Made by a program: the position numbers and the translations under genes
Shown here: piece after piece, positions 43,605 to 52,622 of the stretch
Position numbering within the stretch: position 1 is the stretch's first letter
Layout: each line of letters begins with the position of its first letter
Source of the DNA: Pseudomonas sp. MTM4
GTDB taxonomy: Bacteria; Pseudomonadota; Gammaproteobacteria; Pseudomonadales; Pseudomonadaceae
Length of the DNA: 64,000 nt
Reading direction: 5' to 3'
Assembly: GCF_019355055.1 (NCBI RefSeq)
Contig: NZ_CP048411.1
Location: 1,426,001-1,490,000, forward strand
Notes under the pieces: generated by a model
The model's input: only the letters and a program-made list of their open reading frames with translations
Databases searched by the model: none
Told to the model about the DNA's origin: nothing

Positions 43605-44810
43605 TCAGGTGACAGCCTCGTGCCAAGAGCCGAAAGGGTCGGGAAGCCGCTCCCAAGTCTGCACGCCCGCGGCCATCTCCTGGTCGGTGAGTAGGCAGGC
43701 ATCCAGCTCCGCGCTCAATCGCTCGAAATCGATATTCTGCCCGATGAATACCAGCTCCTGCCGGCAGTCGCCGGTCTGGACGTCCCAGTGTTTGAGAATT
43801 TCCTGCATCCCCTCGTCATCGGTGGGCCATTGTGTCTTGGGTACGAAACGCCACCAACGTCCCGCCAGACCATGGCGCATCAGACCACCCGCCTGGGACC
43901 AGCTACCGGCGTCGCGGTACTTGCTCGCAAGCCAGAAGAAGCCCTTGGAGCGCAGCAGCTTGCCATTGCTCCAGTCACGGATCAGAAATTCATGGAAACG
44001 CTGCGGATGGAACGGCCGACGCGCACAATACGCGGTCGAGGCGATACCGTACTCCTCGCTTTCGGGCACATGCTCGCCCCGTAGCTCCTTGAGCCAGCCT
44101 GGCGCCTGGGCGGCACGCTCGAAATCGAAGCGGCCTGTGTCCAAGATACTGCCCAGGGGCACCCGGCCCATGCTCATCGGCATGATTTCGGCGTGCGTGT
44201 TAAGGCCGCGCAGGATAGCGGTCAGCTCTTCACGCTCGGCGCTGGAGATCAGATCGATCTTGCTGATCAGGATGATGTCGGCGAATTCCACCTGCTCGAT
44301 CAGCAGATCGGTAATGGAGCGCTCATCCTCTTCGCCCAAGGTCTCGCCACGGCTGGCCAAGCTCTCCGATTCATGGAAGTCGCGGAGAAAGTTGACCCCG
44401 TCGACCACCGTGACCATGGTATCCAGGCGCGCCAGGTCGGAGAGGCTGCGCCCCTGCTCGTCGCGGAAAGTGAAGGTCTCGGCCACTGGCAAGGGTTCGG
44501 CGATGCCAGTGGATTCGATCAGCAGGTAGTCGAAACGGCCTTCGCGAGCCAGGCGACTGACTTCCTCCAATAGATCTTCGCGCAAGGTGCAGCAGATGCA
44601 GCCGTTGCTCATTTCTACCAGCTTCTCCTCGGCACGGTTGAGGCTTACATTGCGTTGCACTTCGCTGCCGTCGATGTTGATTTCGCTCATGTCGTTGACG
44701 ATCACCGCGACACGACGGTTCTCACGATTCTTCAGCACATGGTTGAGCAGCGTGCTCTTGCCGGCACCAAGAAAGCCGGACAGTACGGTAACGGGAAGTC
44801 GGTCAGTCAT
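43605..44810 (-). CDS. COG0523 GTPase, CobW/ZigA-like zinc metallochaperone
   Basis: 401 residues. Walker [10 protein letters not shown] (about 12-20), the metal-binding CICC motif in [11 protein letters not shown], Walker B/switch [13 protein letters not shown] (NKxD variant), and a CobW C-terminal domain. Members co-induced with dksA2 in Pseudomonas serve zinc allocation during starvation. ATG at 44810, 10 nt after dksA2, one transcript. The Zur box at 45360-45372 lies upstream of this pair. Confidence 0.87.
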   Translation of the reverse strand: MTDRLPVTVLSGFLGAGKSTLLNHVLKNRENRRVAVIVNDMSEINIDGSEVQRNVSLNRAEEKLVEMSNGCICCTLREDLLEEVSRLAREGRFDYLLIESTGIAEPLPVAETFTFRDEQGRSLSDLARLDTMVTVVDGVNFLRDFHESESLASRGETLGEEDERSITDLLIEQVEFADIILISKIDLISSAEREELTAILRGLNTHAEIMPMSMGRVPLGSILDTGRFDFERAAQAPGWLKELRGEHVPESEEYGIASTAYCARRPFHPQRFHEFLIRDWSNGKLLRSKGFFWLASKYRDAGSWSQAGGLMRHGLAGRWWRFVPKTQWPTDDEGMQEILKHWDVQTGDCRQELVFIGQNIDFERLSAELDACLLTDQEMAAGVQTWERLPDPFGSWHEAVT

Positions 44811-44820
44811 GGGGAAAGCC

Positions 44821-45225
44821 TCAAGTCTCACGTAGATGTTTCTCTTTCTTTTCCTGCCGCTCCTTGGCCTCGATGCACAAGGTCGCCGTAGGTCGCAGCA
44901 ACAGGCGGCGCAAACCGATCGGCTCTCCGGTTTCCTCGCACCAGCCGTATTCGCCACGGGCCAGGCGTTCGAGCGCCCGGTCAATCTTGTCGAGCAGCTT
45001 CTTCTCACGTTCGAGTAGACGCAGCTGCCACTGGCGCTGCTCCTCCGTACTACCGATATCCGCAGGATCGCTGCTCGGCTCGTGATCGCGTAGTTCATTG
45101 AACTCGCTCGTGATTCGCTCCTGCAGCTCACGACGCTCGGTCAACAGCAGCTCGCGGAAAAACGCCTGCTGCTGTTCGCTCATGTATGCGTTGGGGTGTT
45201 GCTGAAGTAGTTCCTGCTCAGTCAT
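44821..45225 (-). CDS. dksA2: DksA2, zinc-independent DksA paralogue
   Basis: 134 residues: a coiled-coil hairpin with the tip DPADIGS and a zinc-finger remnant, [11 protein letters not shown]...[11 protein letters not shown]. Canonical DksA has CxxC twice; here the second cysteine of each pair is Thr and Ala, so only two of four remain. This is the DksA2 hallmark, replacing zinc-bound DksA as an RNA polymerase/ppGpp cofactor when zinc is scarce. Start at 45225 ([11 protein letters not shown]); upstream in-frame ATGs at 45288 and 45354 lie close to the Zur box. Confidence 0.88.
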   Translation of the reverse strand: MTEQELLQQHPNAYMSEQQQAFFRELLLTERRELQERITSEFNELRDHEPSSDPADIGSTEEQRQWQLRLLEREKKLLDKIDRALERLARGEYGWCEETGEPIGLRRLLLRPTATLCIEAKERQEKKEKHLRET

Positions 45226-45359
45226 GGGTGCACCAATGATCGATTGAGACGACAACATCCATAAATCAAACCGCTCTCTGAAGTTCATCTTGATAAAAGC
45301 GTTTCGGCATACCTGCTGGGCTACGGGTGATCCCATTACGGTTTCGCCCAACACATATC

Positions 45360-45372
45360 GTTATGATATAAC
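45360..45372. promoter_or_regulatory. Zur box between dksA2-cobW and rpmE2 operons
   Basis: GTTATGATATAAC, a near-perfect match to the Zur palindrome GTTATANTATAAC (one arm base differs). It sits between the divergent dksA2 (start 45225) and rpmE2 (start 45421) genes, so zinc-loaded Zur should repress both directions. Confidence 0.8.
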
Positions 45373-45420
45373 ATTTAAGTTCGTATCAATCACACCCTAC
45401 TCAAAATGAAGGAGCAGCTT

Positions 45421-45678
45421 ATGAAACCAGGCATCCATCCCGACTATCGTCCCGTCCTGTTCCACGACACGGCGGCGGACGTCTACTTCCTGATCGGCTC
45501 GACGGTCGAAGCCAGCCGTACGCACCAGCACACCGATGGCAATACCTACCCGTACGTAGCGCTCGACGTGTCCAGCGCATCGCATCCGGTCTACACCGGC
45601 CAGCAGCGCAAAACGACGTCCGAAGGCCGTATCGCGGGCTTCAACAAGCGCTTCGCCGGATTTACCACGAAGAAGTGA
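45421..45678 (+). CDS. rpmE2: 50S ribosomal protein L31 type B (zinc-free form)
   Basis: 85 residues: [29 protein letters not shown], and [13 protein letters not shown] identify L31 type B (YkgM). It has no CxxC zinc pair, and replaces zinc-binding L31 to free zinc during starvation. Start at 45421 with AAGGAG 6 nt upstream rather than the in-frame ATG at 45406, which overlaps that site. First gene after the Zur box, followed 97 bp later by the TonB receptor. Confidence 0.92.
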   Translation: MKPGIHPDYRPVLFHDTAADVYFLIGSTVEASRTHQHTDGNTYPYVALDVSSASHPVYTGQQRKTTSEGRIAGFNKRFAGFTTKK

Positions 45679-45775
45679 TCGCTCTTTTCACAACGCCAAG
45701 ACGATCCGCTCGAATACCCGAGCGGATCGCGTCCTCACCCCGATAGCAATCATCCAAGCCACGGAAGACGCTTCA

Positions 45776-47737
45776 ATGTCCCGCAAGACCCGCCTCCTTA
45801 CTGTCCGCACACCCGCCCGACTCGTTTCCGCCCTCGCCCTGCTACCCCTGACGGCACTGGGCGCTGACCAGCCCCTGAACCTCGAACCCACGGTCATCAC
45901 CGCCACCTCCACGGCGCGCCAGCTGAGCGATGCCCCCGCAAGCGTTACGGTCATCACCCACGAGGAACTGAGCATGCGGCCCGTTCAGGATCTCGAAGAT
46001 GCCCTGCGTGGCACGCCGGGGCTCCAGTTCACAGGCATTGGCATGACGCGCCGTGGCGTCAGCATTCGAGGGATGGGAAGCGAGCACACCTTGGTGCTGA
46101 TGAATGGACAGCGCATCAATACCGCCGCTGGCGCCGTGGCGCATGCCGATTTCGACCTAGGCTGGATGCCGGTGGAGGCGATCGAACGCATCGAGGTGAT
46201 ACGCGGCCCGATGTCCTCGCTCTACGGTTCCGAAGCGCTCGGCGGTGTGATCAATGTCATCACGCGGCGCGCGACGGACGCATGGCAGGGCGCGGCGCAG
46301 ATCAACGGCGGCGTACGCGAGGACGGGCGCGGCGGCCAGATACATCAACTGGGGATCTATGCCGGCGGCCCACTTGTGCCTGGACTGCTCGGCCTATCCT
46401 TGAGCGGCGAGACGCGGCGCCGCCAGGAAACGCCCTTTAACGAGGACGCCTCGCTGTCGGAGATCGAAGGCCGTGACGCGCACAGCGGCGACATCACCCT
46501 GAGCTGGACGCCAGACACCGCGCAACGCATCGACTTCAGCTATGCAAGCGGCCTTGAGGATCGCTGGCGCAATACCCGCAGTGCAGGACGCGCACCAGTG
46601 GATTACGAGTCCAGCGATCGTATCGAACGTGAGCGATTCTCCCTCGCCCATAGTGGCGATTGGACGTGGGGCAGCAGCTCGCTGCGCGCCTACCGCAACA
46701 CACTGGAGCGCACCAACCGCTATACCAACGGCGTGGTCCCCTCCTCGCCACGTCAGGAACTCACCGACGACATCGTCGATGGCAGCCTGACCCTGCCATT
46801 CGCCGGCATGCACTTGATCACGCTCGGCGGCGAGTGGCGCAAGGAGCAGCTGGAGGACGGCGGTTTTACGACAGGCGATGCCCGAATCATTCACCGTGCG
46901 CTGTTTCTGCAGGATGAAATTCAGTTCAACCCAGCGTGGTCGCTGGTCCTGGGTAATCGCTTCGATCAGCACGAGGAATACGGCTGGCACAACAGCCCGC
47001 GTGCCTACCTGGTTCACCATGTCAACGATGCCCTGACGATCAAGGGCGGCGGTGGCCGCGGGTTCAAGGCGCCCTCACTCAAGCAGCTATCGCCGGGCTA
47101 TTCGGCGATCGGCGGCGGCGGGATGTTCAGGATCTACGGCAATCCGGACCTCGAACCGGAGATCAACACCATGTACGAAATCAGCGCGGACTATCAGGCA
47201 GACGGCTGGTCCGTGAACGCGGGTGTCTTTCAGAACAACGTGCGCGGTCTGATCCAGACGGTCTGCGTATCGAGCTGTGGCGTTCGCGGCCAAGAAGTTC
47301 GCAACTACGACAACGTCGACGAGGCGCGCATCCGCGGGCTCGAGCTAGGCGGCGGTCTGGATTTGCCCGCCAACCTGCGCTGGGACCTGAATTACACCTA
47401 CCTCGACGCCATCGACCGCAGCGCCGACCGGCGCCTGGGTGATCGAGCACGCCATCTGGCCAACACCCAACTGCAATGGACGCCGAACGCCACGTTCACC
47501 GGGCAGCTGCGTGGCGAATACGTCGGCAGCCAGCTGACCTATTCCAGCAACACGGCCTATGCGGTGCCGGCCTACAGCCTGTGGCATCTGGAACTGACGC
47601 AGCGGATTACCGACACCCTGAGCATTCGCGGCGGCATCGAAAACCTGACCGACGAAGACTTCAGCGATGCGTCTGACAGCTTCACCTTCGCCGAACCGGG
47701 CCGCACCTATCACGTCGGCTTGAGCCTGAGTTTCTGA
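45776..47737 (+). CDS. TonB-dependent outer-membrane receptor (CirA/ZnuD-like)
   Basis: 653 residues. Signal peptide at about 1-29 (LVSALALLPLTALGA), a TonB-box-like PTVITAT, plug domain with TRRGVSIRGMGSEHTLVLMNGQRIN and IERIEVIRGPMSSLYGSEALGGVINVIT, then a 22-strand barrel ending in YHVGLSLSF. In P. aeruginosa the Zur-repressed PA1922-PA1925 genes pair a CirA-like receptor with a CobN-like gene, as here (the next gene starts 1 nt after the stop). Cargo is unknown: zinc or a zinc-carrying ligand is inferred from the Zur box. Confidence 0.87.
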   Translation: MSRKTRLLTVRTPARLVSALALLPLTALGADQPLNLEPTVITATSTARQLSDAPASVTVITHEELSMRPVQDLEDALRGTPGLQFTGIGMTRRGVSIRGMGSEHTLVLMNGQRINTAAGAVAHADFDLGWMPVEAIERIEVIRGPMSSLYGSEALGGVINVITRRATDAWQGAAQINGGVREDGRGGQIHQLGIYAGGPLVPGLLGLSLSGETRRRQETPFNEDASLSEIEGRDAHSGDITLSWTPDTAQRIDFSYASGLEDRWRNTRSAGRAPVDYESSDRIERERFSLAHSGDWTWGSSSLRAYRNTLERTNRYTNGVVPSSPRQELTDDIVDGSLTLPFAGMHLITLGGEWRKEQLEDGGFTTGDARIIHRALFLQDEIQFNPAWSLVLGNRFDQHEEYGWHNSPRAYLVHHVNDALTIKGGGGRGFKAPSLKQLSPGYSAIGGGGMFRIYGNPDLEPEINTMYEISADYQADGWSVNAGVFQNNVRGLIQTVCVSSCGVRGQEVRNYDNVDEARIRGLELGGGLDLPANLRWDLNYTYLDAIDRSADRRLGDRARHLANTQLQWTPNATFTGQLRGEYVGSQLTYSSNTAYAVPAYSLWHLELTQRITDTLSIRGGIENLTDEDFSDASDSFTFAEPGRTYHVGLSLSF

Positions 47738-47738
47738 C

Positions 47739-50700
47739 ATGACCAGTTGGATCAAAATCGGCGTGGCGCTAATCGCGCTGGCCGGCTGGGGAGCGGCTGC
47801 GTTCGCCAACCCGGTACGGCAAGACATTCATGTACAGGTGCTGACGACCGACTTCGTCCTGCAGGGCAAGTTCGACCGGCTGGCGGGCTGGGCGGACCAA
47901 TACGGTGTCACTCTCGATACGCTGCGCGTGTCCTCTGTAGCTACGCCGCAACACGGGACTGACACGGACCTGCTGATACTGGACACGCCGCGCCCTGGGG
48001 ACCTTGCAACAGTCCAGCAGCAGTTCGACGCGCTAATCGCGAAGGGCACGCCTTGGATACGCGTCGGCGGTGGCTCGCCTGCCTTTGGCAACCTGCCCAC
48101 GCCGGTCGCCAAGCGGTTGATCGGTTATTACGCCAACGGTGGCGAGCAGAACTTCAGGGATCTGTTCGCCTACCTGCAAGCCTGGCACGACGACCTCCCC
48201 ACCGACTCGATTCCTGCCCCTACGGAGCTGGGCAAGGTCGGTTTTTATCACCCCGACGCACCCGCGCCCTTTACAGAACTCGACGACTACCTCGCCTGGG
48301 GCGCCGATCGCTGGACGATAGATGCGCCGCGTGTCGCCTTCGCCATTCACCGCGGTGCCGTCGTCGATAGCCAGTTGCAGTTGATCGACGCGTTGATGAA
48401 AAGCAGCGAGTCGCGTGGCCAGGCTCCAATCGCGTTCTGGATAGAGGGCAGGGACCCGCAGGCGCTGAGCAAGGTGCTGGTACCCGCACGCAGTGATTTG
48501 CTGGTTAACCTTCAGCACATGCAGAACGGTCTAGCACGTCAGGCAGAGTTTCTAGTACTTGGCATCCCGGTGCTGTCCACCCTGACCTGGCGTGAAGGTG
48601 ATCCTGCGCACTGGCGAGCGTCCGATAGCGGTATTACGGCGCGAACCGCCGCGGCCATGCTGACCATCCCGGAAAGCTGGGGCATGACCGATCCGCTGGT
48701 GATCGCCGCCGTCGAAAACGGCGAGCCGACCCCGATCCCCGAACAAGTCGAGGCGCTGCTCAGCAAGGTCGACAGCCTGACCCGGCTGCGTCGGCTTGCC
48801 CCTGCGGAGAAACGTCTAGCGTTGATGTTCTGGAACCATCCCGACGGCGAAAAGAATGTGGCCGCCTCGAACCTCAACGTGCCGCGCAGCCTGGCGCACC
48901 TCTCCACTGCGCTGCGTGAAGCCGGTTATGACGTACCCGCTACGGATGAGCCACGATTGATCGAAACGGCGCAGCGCCTGCTTGGCGGTTACTACCGGCC
49001 GCAAACGCTGGATTCTCTGCTAGCCGACGGGCTTGCCGTGGCGTTGTCACTGTCGGATTACCAGCGCTGGCTCGCCGATCTGCCGGCACCCAGCCGCCAG
49101 GCATTGCTTGAGCGATGGGGCGATCCCGCTGACCATTGGGCGCTACGCGATATCGATGGCCAGCCTCACTTCATCATTCCCGCCGCGCGCCTTGGCAAGC
49201 TGTTGCTGCTGCCGCAACCGCCGCGTGCCGGTCGCCCCGGTGAGGCCTATCACGACAGCAAGGTTCCGCCCGATCATCTCTACCTGGTCGCTTATCAGGC
49301 GCTGCGAGAGGATTTCCAGGCCGATGCGCTGATCCATTTCGGCACGCATGGCACGCAGGAATGGCTACCCGGTAAAGATCGCGGTCTGGCCGCGAGCGAC
49401 TACCCCTTCCTTGCGCTGGGCGATATGCCGGTGTTCTATCCCTACATTCAAGACAACATCGGCGAGGCCATACAGGCGCGCCGCCGCGGCCGTGCGGTCA
49501 TCGTCAGTCACCAGACGCCACCGTTTGCGCCGGCCGGACTCTACGATGAACTGCGCGACATGCATGCGCTGATCCACGAGTATCAGCAACTCGATGAGGG
49601 CGCGGTGCGTGAAAACACGGCCGAACGTATTCGTCGGTTGACCCTGGAAAACAAACTGCTGGAAGACTTGGGCTGGGACGAAGCGCGCATGCGTGCCAAT
49701 ACCGGAGGCTTCCTGCAAGCGTTGCATGATCACTTGCATGACATCGCCCAGGCGAACCTCCCGCTCGGCCTGCACACCTTCGGCGAGCCTGCATCCACCG
49801 AACATCGCCTGGCCACCGTGCTGCAACAACTGGGCGAGCCCTATCTGCGCGCGTTGGAGCTGACCGATGACGAGCCGATGGCCGAGGATTTCGCCGGGCT
49901 ACAGGCCAGCCTTCCCTACCGCACGCTGCAGCGTTATTTGCGCGAGGGTGAAAGCCTTGATTCGATTGCCGGTGCACGACTGCGCGAACAGATCGAACGC
50001 GCACGCGTGCTCGACGCCCGGCTGACCGACACGGGGGAAATGAAAGCGCTGCTGACCGGCCTCGCCGGTGGCTTCATCGCTCCCGGACTCGGGGGCGACC
50101 CGGTGCGCAATCCGGACGTGCCAAGCGGTCGCAACCTCTACGCCTTCGAGGCCGACAAGTTGCCGACCCGAGCGGCCTATGAGGCAGGCGACAAGGCACT
50201 GGAGCAACTGCTCGCGAGCTACCGTGATGAGCACGAAGGCGAATTGCCGACGAAACTCGCGTTCAGCCTGTGGTCCTCCGAAGCCATGCGCCACATGGGC
50301 ATTCTCGAAAGCCAGGTCCTGCATGCACTGGGTGTACGTCCGGTTTGGGATGAGGGAGGACGGATTCGTACCCTGGAAATCATTCCGGCAGCGGAACTTG
50401 GCAGAGCACGCATTGACGTCGTCGTCCAGGTCACTAGCGTCTACCGCGATCAGTTCGACGGCTTCATGCGTCAGCTAGCCGATGTAATGGAGCGTCTCGC
50501 CGTGCTGGATGAGCCGGGCAACACGCTGGCCACCAACAGCCGACTACTGGCCCAGCGGCTGGTGGATCAAGGGGTCGATGCCGAGCGCGCCGGGCGCTTG
50601 TCGCACTTGCGGCTGTTCGGTAACGAGCCCGGCGATTACGGCACCGGCGTTTCTCAGTTAACGATGGACTCGACACGCTGGGAGAACGATTCGGCCCTCG

Positions 50701-51626
50701 CAGAGCAGTTCATCTCGCGGTTGCAATATGGCTACGGCACCGGCAGTTGGGGAGAAAAGATCGAGGGCCAAAACCTGTTCGCCGAACAACTCAAAGGTGT
50801 CCAGGCTGCGATCATGGCCCGCTCCAGCGAGCTCAACGGCGTGCTGTCGACCGACCATCCATTCGAGTTTCTAGGGGGCCTGTCACTGGCGGTCCGCCAT
50901 CTCGACGGTGCCAGTCCATCACTCTACATATCGGACCTACGCAAGGCCGAGCCCCGCACGACGGGCGCGGCGAGCTACCTTGCCAGTGAACTGCGCAGCC
51001 GCTACCTGAACCCGCAATGGATCAGCGCGATGCAGCAGGAAGGCTACGCCGGCACGTTGGAAGTGCTGAACGTCGCCAATAACCTCTGGGGCTGGCAGGC
51101 CGCCGACCGCAGCATGGTCCGCGCCGATCAATGGCAGGCCCTGCATGACACCTTCGTCATGGATCAGCGCGAGCTTGGCCTCGATGAATGGTTCGAGGCA
51201 CACAACCCCACGGCCCAGGCCCAGCTGATCGAGCGTATGGCCGAAGCGATCCGCAAGGGCTACTGGGATGCCTCCGATCAAACCCGCCGCGAACTGGCCG
51301 AACGTTGGCAGGCGCTCACCACCGAACATGGCGCCGATGCCGGCGAGCCGATCACCCGAGACTTCATCGAACAGATGGCCGCCGGTTATGGCCTCGCTCC
51401 AGAAGCCGCTCCAACTGCCGAAACGCCCACCTCATCAAGCAACGCGAACGCGGGTGAAACGGTGCGCGGCCAGGTGATGCAGGAAGTGGCTGAGCAACCA
51501 AACGAAGCGCCGAGCCCATGGCGGCTTCTGCTCGGCATCGCCGCGTTGGCGTCGTGTCTGGCGTTGGGTGCCCTACGCCAGGCGCTTGCCAATCGTCGCG
51601 CCGATCCCGTTTTGAACCCTCAATGA
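47739..51626 (+). CDS. periplasmic, membrane-anchored CobN-like chelatase subunit
   Basis: 1295 residues of the CobN/magnesium chelatase H family; the signature HFGTHGTQEWLPGKD is near residue 532 and a long run (about 90-1230) is family-like. Unlike B12-pathway CobN it starts with a signal peptide (GVALIALAGWGAAAFANP) and ends with a hydrophobic segment (WRLLLGIAALASCLALGAL) before a short basic tail, so it should face the periplasm with a C-terminal anchor. No CobS/CobT or other cobalamin genes occur here. The neighbours point to metal removal or insertion on an imported ligand under zinc starvation. Confidence 0.83.
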   Translation: MTSWIKIGVALIALAGWGAAAFANPVRQDIHVQVLTTDFVLQGKFDRLAGWADQYGVTLDTLRVSSVATPQHGTDTDLLILDTPRPGDLATVQQQFDALIAKGTPWIRVGGGSPAFGNLPTPVAKRLIGYYANGGEQNFRDLFAYLQAWHDDLPTDSIPAPTELGKVGFYHPDAPAPFTELDDYLAWGADRWTIDAPRVAFAIHRGAVVDSQLQLIDALMKSSESRGQAPIAFWIEGRDPQALSKVLVPARSDLLVNLQHMQNGLARQAEFLVLGIPVLSTLTWREGDPAHWRASDSGITARTAAAMLTIPESWGMTDPLVIAAVENGEPTPIPEQVEALLSKVDSLTRLRRLAPAEKRLALMFWNHPDGEKNVAASNLNVPRSLAHLSTALREAGYDVPATDEPRLIETAQRLLGGYYRPQTLDSLLADGLAVALSLSDYQRWLADLPAPSRQALLERWGDPADHWALRDIDGQPHFIIPAARLGKLLLLPQPPRAGRPGEAYHDSKVPPDHLYLVAYQALREDFQADALIHFGTHGTQEWLPGKDRGLAASDYPFLALGDMPVFYPYIQDNIGEAIQARRRGRAVIVSHQTPPFAPAGLYDELRDMHALIHEYQQLDEGAVRENTAERIRRLTLENKLLEDLGWDEARMRANTGGFLQALHDHLHDIAQANLPLGLHTFGEPASTEHRLATVLQQLGEPYLRALELTDDEPMAEDFAGLQASLPYRTLQRYLREGESLDSIAGARLREQIERARVLDARLTDTGEMKALLTGLAGGFIAPGLGGDPVRNPDVPSGRNLYAFEADKLPTRAAYEAGDKALEQLLASYRDEHEGELPTKLAFSLWSSEAMRHMGILESQVLHALGVRPVWDEGGRIRTLEIIPAAELGRARIDVVVQVTSVYRDQFDGFMRQLADVMERLAVLDEPGNTLATNSRLLAQRLVDQGVDAERAGRLSHLRLFGNEPGDYGTGVSQLTMDSTRWENDSALAEQFISRLQYGYGTGSWGEKIEGQNLFAEQLKGVQAAIMARSSELNGVLSTDHPFEFLGGLSLAVRHLDGASPSLYISDLRKAEPRTTGAASYLASELRSRYLNPQWISAMQQEGYAGTLEVLNVANNLWGWQAADRSMVRADQWQALHDTFVMDQRELGLDEWFEAHNPTAQAQLIERMAEAIRKGYWDASDQTRRELAERWQALTTEHGADAGEPITRDFIEQMAAGYGLAPEAAPTAETPTSSSNANAGETVRGQVMQEVAEQPNEAPSPWRLLLGIAALASCLALGALRQALANRRADPVLNPQ

Positions 51627-51636
51627 ACCGAAATCC

Positions 51637-52116
51637 ATGAACGCACTTGAAACCAGTCTCTACGAACTGACACGTATTTTTCTCGCACCCGTCCTGCTAT
51701 TGATCCTGGCCGCGCTGGTCTATGCCTTTCTGGCATTGGGCAGCTTCGCCATGGAGGCCTGGCAACGCCGTAACGGCCGCTATCGCTCCGTCCTTGCGGC
51801 GCACCAAGCGGCAAACGGTGGCACCAGCGATGACCTCGAACTCTGGATCATGCAACGCCTGGAATGGCTGCGCGTGACCTCGCGGAGCGCACCGATGCTT
51901 GGGCTGGTCGCAACCATGATCCCTATAGGCCCAGCCCTGCTGGCATTAACCCAGAGCGACGCAAAAGGCATCGGCGACAATCTGGTGGTCGCCTTCTCCT
52001 CTGTGATCCTTGCGCTCATCGCAGCGAGCATCACCTTCTTCGTTCTCACCGTTCGGCGCCGCTGGCTGTTGCAGGAGCTGCGTGCCATCGAGCGCGCCGG
52101 GGTACAGCGCCGATGA
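51637..52116 (+). CDS. MotA/TolQ/ExbB-family proton-channel protein
   Basis: 159 residues, three transmembrane segments (about 12-38, 88-108, 118-140). The core SRSAPMLGLVATMIPIGPALLALTQ is the TolQ/ExbB signature (usual form: PxLGLLGTVxGM). With the next protein it should form a small proton-driven complex in the inner membrane. Ten nt after the CobN-like gene; its stop overlaps the next start. Much shorter than ExbB or TolQ proper (about 230-240). Confidence 0.82.
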   Translation: MNALETSLYELTRIFLAPVLLLILAALVYAFLALGSFAMEAWQRRNGRYRSVLAAHQAANGGTSDDLELWIMQRLEWLRVTSRSAPMLGLVATMIPIGPALLALTQSDAKGIGDNLVVAFSSVILALIAASITFFVLTVRRRWLLQELRAIERAGVQRR

Positions 52117-52436
52117 GATTTCTCGACCATGACGAGGACGATGACCCGCTGCTGTCGGTGGTCAACCTGATCGACTTGTTCCTGGTGGTGATCGGCATTC
52201 TGCTCATCGTCATCGTGCAGAACCCGCTCAATCCATTCAGCCAGGAGAAGGTCGTGGTTATCGAAAATCCAGGCGAAGCGAACATGCGCATGCTGATCAA
52301 GGATGGTCAGGAGCTGAAGCAATATGAGTCAAGCGGCGAAATCGGCGAGGGCCAGGGCGCCAAGGCTGGAATCACCTATCGCCTGAACGACGGAAGGATG
52401 ATTTACGTGCCCGAGGAGAAGGCATTGGTTAAGTAA
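52113..52436 (+). CDS. DUF2149 protein, ExbD/MotB-like partner
   Basis: 107 residues: one N-terminal transmembrane segment, VVNLIDLFLVVIGILLIVIV (about 15-34), with an Asp in the membrane as in ExbD/TolR/MotB, then a small soluble periplasmic domain. Start at 52113 (ATGA overlap with the previous stop); a longer open frame from 51864 runs through the ExbB-like gene and is not coding. Coupled translation and complementary topology suggest a two-part motor serving the anchored CobN-like protein. Confidence 0.8.
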   Translation: MRFLDHDEDDDPLLSVVNLIDLFLVVIGILLIVIVQNPLNPFSQEKVVVIENPGEANMRMLIKDGQELKQYESSGEIGEGQGAKAGITYRLNDGRMIYVPEEKALVK

Positions 52437-52574
52437 TTTCTAACCGTGATCTAGGCAAAAGAAGACAGCCCAATCCTATTGAGGCCACATCGGTATCGGG
52501 CCGACAGCTGCCGATAGTCGAACCTTACGCGGGGCCAGGTCGAAATTTGGCGAACAGTCATTCCAAATGACCTT

Positions 52575-52587
52575 GTTATATTATAAC
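52575..52587. promoter_or_regulatory. perfect Zur box
   Basis: GTTATATTATAAC, a perfect palindrome matching the Zur consensus, 35 bp before the ATG of the membrane acyltransferase gene at 52623. It sits in a 186-bp gap that otherwise shows no gene, so it gives the downstream acyltransferase-porin pair its own zinc control. Confidence 0.85.
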
Positions 52588-52622
52588 TTTCGCATCCCGC
52601 TTTATATCCAGGACGCGCTTAC

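Noticed and set aside
45679..45775. Cobalamin riboswitch before the TonB receptor
   Set aside because: The gap is only 97 bp and shows no B12-box-like sequence; Zur control explains the operon.
47739..51626. CobN-like gene as part of cobalamin synthesis
   Set aside because: No cob/cbi genes, CobS/CobT or cobalamin riboswitch near it; the protein is exported and sits behind a Zur box.
51864..52436. DUF2149 protein extended to 190 residues
   Set aside because: The N-terminal 83 residues run inside the ExbB-like gene in another frame; the coupled ATG at 52113 gives the family length.
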